The notes under the pieces: generated by a model
What the model was told of the DNA's origin: nothing
Seen by the model: only the letters and a program-made list of their open reading frames with translations
The model's database searches: none
Program-made: the position numbers and the translations under genes
Assembly (NCBI RefSeq): GCF_000516985.1
Contig: NW_006917099.1
Span: 1,194,685-1,258,684, forward strand
Origin: Pestalotiopsis fici W106-1
Lineage: Eukaryota; Ascomycota; Sordariomycetes; Amphisphaeriales; Sporocadaceae
Reading direction: 5' to 3'
DNA: 64,000 nucleotides
Shown: piece after piece, positions 47,901-58,900 of the stretch
How the letters are laid out: each line of letters opens with the position of its first letter
How positions within the stretch are numbered: position 1 is the first letter of the stretch

Positions 47901-50900
47901 TAAGGTGCCCGCTCGGACAAACAGGTGGCGGCGAGTGTCAACTTCTGCGCAAAGTTGGTCATCCAGGCTTCCAACTGCAGCTGGTACCGCATCTTTTCGT
48001 GGACTGCAAAAGAAATGCTCATGACACCATTGGCAACACCCACCAAGACTTCAACCAAACAAAACCTCTTGGCACTCGGCAGCGAGCTCAGTGATCTTCC
48101 AGATTCGCCAGATCTACCTTGAAGCTGGAAAAGCCCACTGCTCTTCTCCAACTGCTGATATACGCCGGTGAAATTGAGTGTTACCTCGGGAACGTCGTCT
48201 TCAGAAAAGAGTTGACCGTCTCTGGGCGTTCCATAGAGGTGATTGAAATAGGGACGCCCCTTGCCAGGGACACGACGTCGAAGGTCCTTGGCGATCCTGA
48301 CCCAGTCGGCCATGTCTTGCTCGGCGGCCGCTACGGGAAGCTGAAGAGGGTACATGGTAGTGAACCAGCCCACGGTTTCTGAAAGATCAACCTCGACTTG
48401 GCCAAGAGGCTCCCTACCGTGGCCTTCCAAATGGACTGGGGGTGGCTGACGGTCTGCGAAAACTTGTTGGAATGAATAGTCCAAGGCTGCCACCAAGATG
48501 TCGGTGACTTCAGTACCAAAAGCTTGGTTGCTTTTGCCGAGCAAGAGATTGGTCGTATCAACATCTAGATGGATGTTGTAATTCTTGATACCTCCATGCG
48601 TATTTTCCGCTGCGGATATACCCCAGTACTCCAAGTTGGGGCGGTTAAAGGGAAAGGGAAGGACTCGGTCCAGCGAAAGTGACCGGCTTTCCTTTTGCTG
48701 CAATTCGCACCAGGAATGGAACGACGTCGGCCGATGCGCAAGGCTTTCTCCTTTTCTGACCATGGATTCAACTTCATGCCACAGAATCCGCCATGACACC
48801 AGGTCAATGACTAGATGATGGGCCACGAGCGACAGGAACTGTACTCCTTGCGCATCAGTGAGGAGACCAGCTGCAAATACTGGGCCATTGACAATGTCGA
48901 TACTATCATGCTGAGCATTCACAAACTCATCGACTTGACCTATCGATGTTACAGAAGCTTCATCGAATCGAAACGAAGTCGGGCCGTTTTCGGAAACCAC
49001 TTGCGTCCACTTGCCATGTTCATTCTGCTGAAAGCGTGCGCGGAGCATCGAATGCCGATCAACCACAACCTCCAACGCACTTTGAATGACATCGCTAGGG
49101 ATTGTGTTGCGCAGCTTCAGCAGAAACCCTTGATTGAAATGGTTCAGACCCTCTGGGTGGAACTCGAGGAACATTTGCTGTATCGGTGATAACGCCCAGG
49201 CGATTCCCTCTGGTTCCTCTTCAACGAGAGAAGACACATGTGTCGCAACGGTGCAGATCTTTGCAATCTTCTGGATTGTTTGCTCTCGGATCATTTCCCC
49301 TACTGTAAGGAGAATGCCTTGAGATCGACACCGTGATACTACTTGCATGGCCGTGATGGAATCTCCGCCGATACGCAGGAACGAGACATCTGTCGAGATG
49401 TCGCTTGACCCCATGTTGAGTACTTCTGCCCAAACCTCCAGAAGGATTCTTTCGACATTGTTGGACGGGGTGATTCTCATGGTGTCTTGCTCTCTGAGGG
49501 TGCAAGCGCGAAAACTGGTACGTCCCATGTCGCGCAGCTGCCGTCGATCTGTCTTGCCGTTGTTTGTCATGGGGACTTTTCTGACTGGAATGAATGCATT
49601 AGGAACCATGTACGAAGGCAGAACATCAGACAAGCGCTCGTATAAACCATCTACAAGCTGATGAATTGCTTCGGACCACGCTTCTTCTGACTGGATTTCA
49701 TCTAACCCCACATGGTCCGATTTCTGGTGAACAAATGCGACCAAAGTCGGATTGCTACTGCTTTCAGGCACTATCAAATCTGCCACCACAAGCCCGTCAA
49801 AGGGTTTAGGATGACAAACTTCATTAAGCTGTCGGCGGATGTGGTGTTCGATTTCACCCAACTCAACTCGTTGTCCTCGAATCTTGACCTGATTGTCTTT
49901 GCGGCCGGCGAATGCGAGGGTACCGTCAGGATTGTAGCGCACAAGATCTCCCGTTCTGTAGAGCCGACCGCGGCGGCCAGGATGGCTAGAGCATCCTTGG
50001 AGCAACCAAGAAGGATTCTCAACAAATGCTTCATTGGTACGATTGATATAACCTTGGCCGACTAGAGGTCCTTCTATCCAGAGCTCGCCGACCGTGCCGA
50101 CCGGGGCCAGTGTCGGGGTTTCAGAGTTGGTCAAGATCCAGTTGGCGCTGCCGAGGCCTTTACCAATATACATGTCGCCACGTTGCAGAATTTTGGCATC
50201 GGTAGCGGCTGATACGACAGTGCATTCAGCAGGACCATACACGCTGAGCTTTCGCACGTTTGCAGGCCATGACTGGAAATCGGTCCATTTCTGTGGCTCG
50301 CCACCCAAGGCCACGCACCTGACATCTGGGAGGTTGTCAGGGTGTAAGAGCCGGCAGACTGATGGAGTCAAGAATAGGACAGTCGCCTTGAATCGAGCTA
50401 TTGAATTCTCCAAGTCATCTTTTCGCTCCGATTCCGAGGGAACGCAAAGACAAGCACCGTGTGAAAATGCCTGCAGCACGTTGAACCAAGCGATATCAAA
50501 GCTGTATGATGCAAAGTCATACACGCGCTCACCGGGGCCGATTCCAAAAACAGATCCGTGATGTTTGATACCAGTCGAAAACGAAGAATGTGTCATGACT
50601 GCACCCTTTGGAGAGCCTGTGCTTCCAGAAGTGAAGAGCACCATTAGCTTATAGGATGGAAGGACGCTTGGCATTATGGTAACTGGCATCGTGTCCATAG
50701 TGGCAAAGGATTCTTGTCCAATGACAACCACATTGCAGCCGCCAACGCGTTGCGCCAGCGACTTGTTCTTAACCGATGAAATGATGAATTCTGGCTGGAC
50801 TTGTTCAACGATACTCTTCAGGCGGTCCTCTGGCTGCGTAGTATCTAATGCGATCGATACGCCACCAGCCTTCATAACGCCCAGCATTGCCACCGCGGTC

Positions 50901-52480
50901 CATTTGGACTTTTCAAGACATAGTGGGACCATGGACTGTACAGAAAACCCTTTGCTGACCAAGTGGCGCGCGACGCGTGTTGACATTTCGTCGACTTCCT
51001 TGTAGGTCAGGTTTCCGTCCCAAGCGCATATTGCTAGAGCGTCTGGCTGCCTGCTTGCCACTGTCGAGATCAAGTCGTGCACGCAAGTCTCTTCAGCAGG
51101 TGGCACCTCCGAGTTCCACCGCCATATGTCTTGCAAATCGCTCGGGGACATGGTCGTGTTAACATCAGTCACGGATCGCGACGGAGGAGATTCAGCCAGT
51201 TGTTGCGTGACGAAAGCGAGCTGCTCGAGCATTTTCTGTGCCTTCCACGAGTCGATTGTCACGGAATCAAAGATGGCGACCATCCTGATTCCTGTCTGAT
51301 TGATGAAGCACTGAATGGTCAATGCATAGGATGAGCGGCCGACGTCAGTCTCTAGACGTTTCCACTCGCCTACGTTGCTCGCAATGGCATGAGTCTCTTC
51401 TCCGGGCTGTACCACGAGCAGAGTCTGGAAGCCGCAAGCCTGGCGAGCATCATTGCCAAGTTTGGAGATTTGATGCAGACCGTACTGGCCAAATGAGTTC
51501 AACTCATGTCCTTGCGTCTCTATTGCCCCGAGATAGCTCTCCACGGTATCATTGTGGTTGACCTTGATACGCATGGGAGCAGTAGAGACGGTTGGGCCGA
51601 TGAGGGACTGAATGCCTTTGAGAGCCTCAAGCCGACCAGAAATGACAGTCCCAAAGATGGTGTCCTCTGAATCATGGAAGCGTTTCATAACCAAGGCCCA
51701 TGCTGCACGAAGGAGTGCTGTCCTCGAAATGCCCTGGACTCTGGGTATTGGAGGACAAAGATGCTCCACTGTGCTGTCGGCCTTTGGCGCATATGAAAGT
51801 TCTGGAAGTGCTGGAAAGGGCGAGTGTTGGACATTTGTGAGGGCAGATTGCCAGTACTGCTCTGAACCATTCTGGTTCTTACTGGCAATGTGTTCCACAA
51901 AGTGCTTGTATGATGGAAGTGGCTTGACAAGGCATCCATCATATCTCTGGCAGACTTGTTCAACCATGAGTGGGAACGTCCAGCCATCGTAGAGCGCGTG
52001 GTGGATGGCCCAGACAAACCACCGTGTCGCTCCCTGGGCATCCTTTACCAGTGTATAGCGCACCAAGGGGTCGCCAATGCCCCATTTCTCCGACTCTGTC
52101 TTCTCCTGACATTCTTCTAGAGAAGCTGCCTCGGACCATTCGACCTTTTTCGAGAGGACGACCTGCCTGAAACCGAGGTGATCGGAATGGGCAATGCGAG
52201 TGCGCAATACGGGGATGGCTTTGACAGCATCTTCAACTGCCAGTCGAAGCCTTTCAGTGTCTGCATTGGGGTTCAAAGACAAAACCACATGCTTCACATA
52301 AGCTGAAGAACCCTTGGTGGAAAGAGTGATCAAGGCTTCTTGCAAGGGTGTGCACTGATACAGGTCTTCTATCTCTGTGTGTTTGACATTCAGAGACAAG
52401 GCAATGCTCTGAGGGATGGAGACTGGCTCTTGACAGATGTCAAGGCCGTCATCAGTAGGAAAGATTGCGCCTGGAGCCAT
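35921..52480 (-). CDS. Four-module nonribosomal peptide synthetase, C-A-T-E-C-(C*)-A-T-C-A-T-C-A-T-E
   Basis: Two exons, 52480-46718 and 46654-35921, join across a 63-bp intron (46655-46717; GTTTGA donor, TTGCTGAC branch, TTCAG acceptor) to about 5,498 residues; the splice reads GADPDE/FDVTVVVG inside C2. Domains by residue: C1 35-435 (HHALYDG at 160), A1 450-985, T1 (GGDSI, Ser1041), E1 1093-1520 (HHLVIDL, EGHGRE, VGWFTT), C2 1558-1970 (THALIDA), C* 1976-2251 (C-terminal part only, DLCLYDA), A2 2253-2783, T2 Ser2843, C3 2921-3331 (HHALYDG), A3 3333-3878, T3 Ser3939, C4 4011-4421 (HHALYDA), A4 4429-4961, T4 Ser5019, E2 5076-5498 (HHLVIDF, ESHGRE, VGWFTT). No TE, R or C_T follows. The ATG at 52480 is preferred to 52609 because it has a good context and the latter overlaps TATAAAA. 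Substrates were not assigned. Confidence 0.93.
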
Positions 52481-53679
52481 TTTCGGCTTCTTCACTTGAG
52501 AAAAAGGAGCTAATTCAACACAGGAGTTAAACGAGAAGGTATGAGTGTTGCTAGCTATGGGAATCTTGCAGTTCCTGGACAACCCTCCGTCACTGTCAGA
52601 CCTCTTCATTTTATACTCGACATTCTCCAGGGACACCGACCAAGATCAGTTCTCATCGAGATCTCTCCTGACGATAATGACCCAGACCACGATCTTTTCG
52701 ACGACGTTCTCATGTTCACCCGTGCGTGAGAAATTCTCTTGAAAGCGAGCAGTCCAATGGCGACATGTCGAACCACTCGTAGCACTGGGATTTGCATCCT
52801 CTCACGATGTTGCTTGAGCATGACCCTGGCTTATACTTCGTGACTATAATCCGTCAGCAGGAGCGCCACCGTAGAGCTCTATTCTGTTCTGGGATCACTA
52901 ATCCACCAAAGGCATGGGTCTTTGAAACAGCGAAAGGAGTAGTGAATAATCGCGGATTATGGTGTCTCTGTACGTGCGTAATTGCTGAAACGAATGTCGA
53001 GTATCCCGATATCTAGGTAAGTGAAAAGAGTGTGAAAAGGAACATATAGGAACGCCAACCTCTTAGTAAGCTCTGCGTGATTCTGTAGGATTTTGACTAT
53101 TTGAGTCTATTTTACGAGGGCACATGCATTGAATGAAATGATCACGCCAGGGCTGACGAGGAGAATTATGCATATATCAGTTTTTCTAGCATGAAGAGAT
53201 TGGTATATGGATATAATCCATGTGCTTTCCTGAAGATGATTGGACGAGTAAATTGTGTTGAACTTGGTGGTCCAATCATGTTGAAATAAACCACCGACCC
53301 AGGTTTGTATCCATAAATATACACACAAATCTCCGTGTGCCGGGAAAGGGCGGTATTTGCCCTGATCTTGCACACGTTCCGTCCAGGCTGTTGCAACTAC
53401 CCCTTATGAGAGGTGGAAGAAGCATGGTCACGGTCTCGGGAGACAAAAATAACGCCGCCATCTTCCGCCGCAAGCCGCAAAACTTCAACGGTCGAAAGGG
53501 ACCAAGTTCGTTCGATGAGACGCGCCCCGCCGCTCGAGGTGAAAGAAAGAACATCTTTTAGTATATATGGCATGGCCGTCGCTTTCGTACCAGCCGCTCC
53601 TCCATTTAACGCTGGAAAAACCAGCTCAAACTCTATAAATTTTTCTTGAAAAGATCTGGCAAAGGGCGTAAGGGTTTTA
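52481..53679. other. NRPS upstream region
   Basis: About 1.2 kb of ordinary base composition between the NRPS start and the degraded transposon. It should contain the NRPS promoter. No coding frame with family-like features was seen. Confidence 0.55.
52609..52615 (-). promoter_or_regulatory. Candidate TATA box of the NRPS gene
   Basis: TATAAAA on the minus strand, about 130 bases before the chosen NRPS start codon. It runs into an in-frame ATG, which argues that this ATG is upstream of or at the transcription start. This is a guess from motif and position only. Confidence 0.4.
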
Positions 53680-54600
53680 CGGACCGTCAGCGACGTAGCA
53701 TGCTTATAATTTGCAAAAGGAACCGTAACGCGTCGTAGAAAGATGTAATCCGAGGTCTACCCTTTAATGTATCCAAATCTACGGTGCGACGGCAACTCCA
53801 AAAGGAAAAACTCCGGAAATAGAAGTCCTAGAAAAGAATCCCATTATCCAAGGAGGACGCTAAGGCTAGATATGCCTTTGCATACTAGGGATTACAGAAC
53901 CTAAACGAGGTAAAGGCGGTACGTATATATAAAGTTATCGACGCGCTATAGCTAATAGCATAAATAATCTATTCCGATAAATCCTTTTACTAAAACTCCT
54001 TTTCGAGCCTAACCGCGTAGGTTTTTCGTTACCCGAGCGAGAAATTTAAAAAGGAATTTATAAACCTTAAGAATTATATTAAAGCTAATATTTCCATTAT
54101 AGTTTAGGGGTCGATTTAGGCCGAAAAAATACGTAATATAGATATAGGCAAGCGCAGCTTATTAGTAGTAATAACCCGGGACCTAATGCCCGGTCCTAAA
54201 GGAAGGCAACGTGGATTTACTTTATAAAATTATTAAAAGTGCTTAAAAGAAGGTCTTTTACCATAATATAAAAATTAGCAAATGTTTTAGCAGGATAATG
54301 CCCTTATTTATAAATCGGATTTTATAAAGCAATAATTTTTTTAATACGGTATAGCTATTTACGAAAACTGGCTATTATATAGCCTAAATTTTAACCCTAT
54401 TAAATAAATATAAATAATATTTAAAAGGAACCTTCGCAAAATATTCCTAAAGCTTTGGGACCTTAAGAAAAATATAGCAAATATAAAGTATTTTATTATT
54501 TATTTATATACGGCGTAAAAGGCAATTTTAAGCAGTTATATTATTAAATTAATTAATTTTATAAAAAAACGGCTTACCGCCGTAAAGCTAGCGCGTGGAT
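53680..54600 (+). mobile_element. RIP-degraded Tc1/mariner-like transposase relic
   Basis: The stretch is very AT- and TpA-rich and full of stops, but in the frame through 54279 a transposase C-terminal half is still readable. QDNALIYKS (54291-54317) stands for the QDNAPIH block with the second catalytic Asp. ENWLLYSLNFNPIK, starting near 54364, stands for the WPPYSPDLNPIE block, with the expected Glu now Lys. Several stops are TAG or TAA where CAG, CAA or TGG would be expected, i.e. CpA-to-TpA changes and their complement. Upstream in the same direction are VWGSI and a KRSLLVVITR-like stretch. The element is non-functional. The ends and terminal repeats could not be fixed, so the boundaries are approximate. 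Confidence 0.75.
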
Positions 54601-55902
54601 AATATACTGGATTTTAATTTGTATAGTGAGAAAACGCGATATATAGTGTTTTTTTATTTTTACCATAGAAATTGATAAAGTTCTGTATAAGCGAAGTCGT
54701 GTATGCATATATAATCGGGTGGCTGGGAAATGGGGTGGACCGAGTATTTCTGGGACCCCACTGTAAACTTTAAAGTGATGAATACACCTTCCAAATGGTG
54801 CGATATCTCCATGTTGACCATGTCAGCAGCCATTCCCAAACCCACTTGCATGCTATCCCGTCCCTGATGACTGTATAGTATAGGGTGGAGCGCTGTGAGC
54901 GCCCACCGAGCGGTGAGTATCTTGTACCAGGGCAAACAATCCTTCATTGTTAGGGAGTGGTCAATACACTCGACTATTGTTTGAGTTCGTCTCCGCAATA
55001 TATTCCTCAATACTGAGGTTATACCCGTGCCACATGCGCAAATCACCATGATAGGTACTCTGTATACCTTGATGAATCAGCACTCTGCAACACGTGGACA
55101 GTTGCGGACAAGTCCCGGATCAGTTCCGGGGACGCTAATGTAAATATTCCTTCCTTCGGAATCTCGCTTCACTACGTACTACACCCAAGTTGGGAAATAC
55201 GAATCTGGATTTACGCCAAGCTGATTGGTCCGCTCGCGTTCTCTGGTCGCGTTGGTAAGCAGGGCGCCGCTTCATTGCATCCGCGAAACTTGGAAAACGC
55301 CGAAGCTACGAAAAGGACCAGTGTAGAACTTTGGCCATGGATCTCTTGCAAGTTCAACGTTGCCGGAAGAATAAGGTGCTTTGTGCCGAGGCTCAGTCAA
55401 AATTCATCATTTATTGCGTAATGCCCGCCATGTGCTACTCTTCGGTCGTCGATTTACAGACGGTAAGAGAGGTGAGCTTTAGGCGACTGGCAGCCGGTGC
55501 AATATTGGATACCTTGTAGCAACCTGGAAGCCTCAGCGGGATGAGGACCTAGGAGCTGGGAAGTGGACTGTGGGTAGCAGGGATCTCAAAAGCTTAGCGC
55601 TCAGATCACGGCGATACATGGCTCGCAGAATCATTTGCCAACATTCTTTTCATTCCTCTCTTCTCTATTTCTAAAGTAAAAAAAGCCAAGGCCCCCTCAC
55701 CACCCTTAACAAAACACCAAAGCCACCCCAGCACCAGGCATTACCTACCTTGGCAAGTATGTACCTAGGTAGATAATGCAAAGCTTACATTGTGTCGTTC
55801 TCTTCCCAAAGTAAACCACGAAGCAATTGTTGTATACCACAGAGCACAATAACGAGAACTCTTTCCGACGCGCGCAAGTTGCAGGCTCTCTGCTTCACAA
55901 AG
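54601..55902. other. Region between transposon relic and ABC transporter
   Basis: 1.3 kb. A minus-strand frame of 129 codons (55049-54660) has no recognisable domain and is not called a gene. The remainder should hold the ABC transporter promoter; it is CA-rich close to the start codon. Confidence 0.5.
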
Positions 55903-58900
55903 ATGCAGTTGCAGCAGTGCAACGATGATGGGTTTGGCCCCGTGGTCAGGGGATGTGGCCGTGATTTTGACTTTACCCTCTTGTTCGAAAACACCATACT
56001 TTCCATTTTGCCTTCGGCACTGGTTCTAGTCGTCGCCTTGGGGAGAACATGGCATCTGTATCGCCAAAAGAAGCTGATCTCGGCTAGAATGCTCCAAGTA
56101 GTCAAGCTGGTCAGTTTTCACAGTCTTCGATAGTTTCCCTCAGTGCCCGGTTTACTAAATGTTGCATCTAGTTGACTCTTGCAATCTACACTGGGCTGCA
56201 GGCGGCTGTTCTCGGTGTCTGGTCCACACAACGACATGCTCCGTGGTCGAGCTCCTCCATTGCGGCGGCGGGGTTGTCGTTGTCGTCTGCCATTGCCCTG
56301 TGCGTACTTTCATATCTTGAGCATGGTCGTAATGTGCGCCCGTCGTCGGTCCTACTATTGTACCTTTTATTCTCTGCCCTGTTTGACGCGGTCCGCGCCC
56401 GTACGTCGTGGCTGTTGTCTCCAGGCTCAGCGCTCGCGGGCATTTCCATTGCTTCAGTCGTCTCGAAAGCCGTGGTTCTCGTCATGGAGTTGCACGAAAA
56501 GTCGGACTACATTGTGGCACCAGCCGAGGCATACGGACCTGAAAGCACCAGTAGTGTCCTGAACCGGAGCATCTTCTTCTGGCTCAATCCCCTTGTATGG
56601 AACGGCTCGCGAACAGTGCTCCGACCTGGGAATCTTGATGGCTTGACTCCAGAAATGACTTCGACTTCTCTTGGTCCACGTTTTCTCGATGCTTGGGCTG
56701 GGGCATCGGAAAGACGACAGAGCTATGCCACCATGCGGGCCATTTTGACCACTTTGTGGTGGCCAATACTCGGCACATTGGTCCCGCGAATTCTGCTCTT
56801 GGCTTTCACGATATGCCAGCCAGTCTTACTGCAAGCCTTGATCAGGTACTTGGGAGAGCCTTCTACCCCCGAGTCCGAATCAATTGGCAAGGGTCTCATA
56901 GGTGCGTACGCACTGGTATACATTGGAATTGCTGTAACTACTGGCGCCTATTGGTATCATCACTACCGAGTGCTCATCATGATTCGTGGTTGTCTGGTAT
57001 CGGCAGTTAGCTGGCAGACGTTGAAAGTGAATACCCATGCCTTGGCCGATCAAAAGTCAGCCGTAACCCTGATGAGTACCGACGTTGAGAGAATCATATT
57101 TGGTCTGCGGAGCTTTCACGAATTTTGGGCCATTGTAATTCAGGTCGGAGTCTTGGCATATTTCCTGCAAAGACAGCTGGGAGTAGCGCTCGTGGTTCCC
57201 ATTGTCGTCACAGTTCTCTCCGCTGTCGCGTCGGTCGCAGTCAGTCGGTCTTCCCATGCTCGTCAAACTGCGTGGATGGAGGCATCGCAGTCTCGGATCG
57301 GGGCGACTTCGAATATCCTGTCATCTATCAAGGCCATCAAGATGCGCGGACTGACAGACGTCGTGTCTTCCATTATCCAGCAACTTCGTGTGAAGGAACT
57401 TGAGCTCGCGGCAAAATTCAGAATATTGCTGGTGTGGACCGTCGGGCTAGGCTATATTCCGCAGTTCCTTTCACCTGTTCTGACATTTCTGGTGTTTGTC
57501 CTACAGGCACGAGCCACTCACTTGGTTTTTGACGCACCTCGGGCTTTCACTTCACTCTCCCTGCTTTTGCTTATTGCGCAGTCTTTGAGCCAGACTTTAC
57601 TCGATCTGCCACAACTTGTCGCCGCTTTTGGTTCCTCTTCACGTATTGATGAGTTCCTGTCGGCCCAACACCAAAGAGATTTCCGAGAATTTGACCAACT
57701 CTCTGAAAAGGCAGTCGCTCTGTCGAGATTTGACAAAGTTCCCAAGAGCACAGATACTGCCAAGGTGAACCCCCTCAAAGAGCGTGTCCCTGAGCCCGCA
57801 AGTGTAGGAGACAAGGATAAGGATATCATTCGCATCAATCACGGCTACTATGGCTGGGGCACGATTGATGTTCTCCAGGATATCAATATCGCCATTCCGC
57901 GTGGTCAGCTCACGCTAGTCGTCGGACCAGTTGCTTGTGGCAAGACCACCTTGTGCCATGCGTTGGTAGGCGAGACGCCCACCGCAAAAGGCAGACTGCA
58001 GGTACTTGGTGACTCCAAGCAGATTGCCTTTTGCAGCCAGACACCATACTTGGTAAACGGTTCCATTAGGGATAATATTGTGGGCTTTTCCAACTTTACA
58101 CAACCTTGGTACGATACCGTCATTGCTGCTTGTGCATTGTCTCAAGACATAGGCAAAATGCCTAGTCGAGACAATACCGTGGTTGGGAGTGACGGTATCA
58201 ACTTGAGCGGTGGCCAGAGACAAAAGGTAGCACTAGCCAGAGCTCTCTACGCCAGGATCCCAATGATTGTCCTCGACGATATTCTGAGCGGTCTCGACAG
58301 CAAGGGGGCGAACCATGTCTTTTGGAACGTCATGGGCCCAGAGGGTGTTGCGCGACAACACAACGTGACAATTATATTTGCCACCCATGCCATAGAATTC
58401 CTTCCCTTTTGCGACCATATTGTCGCGCTGGATAGTTCTGGCCGAGTCGCGCACGAGGGAGATTACCAATCTTTACGCTCTCAAGAAGGGTTTTCCATGT
58501 ACGTCAGCACCGCGCAGGATCGTGGCATAAAAAACGCCGACGGTCAGAGCGGTGGCGACGCAGAGGCCAGTCATGATGCGGCTGCTGAGCCAAGTACGAT
58601 CGATGAAGTCATTCAGAACAACATGGGTGGTGACTTTACCGTCTACAGCTACTACATCATGGCGGTAGGCAACTGGGTTTCTAGTATTCTTCTACTACTA
58701 GTTGTACTTTACGCCGCCGCATATAACGTTCCAAGTTACTGGATCAATATTTGGAGCAGTGCCGCTGATCCGGGAAATCTCAAGTATTGGGGAGTCTATT
58801 CTGCATTGCAGCTCTTGGCCCTCTTGCTGTTGTTCGCCGCAGCATATCACTTGTTCATTGTGATCATCAACCGGGCAGGCTCAAGCTTGCACGCCCATCT

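Noticed and set aside
35921..52636. Two separate NRPS genes
   Set aside because: The stop between the two frames lies in a 63-bp intron, and the protein on either side forms one continuous C2 domain.
52481..52636. NRPS N-terminal extension above the ATG at 52480
   Set aside because: The frame opens at a GTG, and the next in-frame ATG (52609) overlaps TATAAAA. The sequence up to 52480 has no domain-like character and looks like a leader.
54660..55049. 129-codon minus-strand frame beside the transposon relic
   Set aside because: No recognisable motif, no splice partners, and it borders degraded transposon DNA. Possibly coding, but unsupported.
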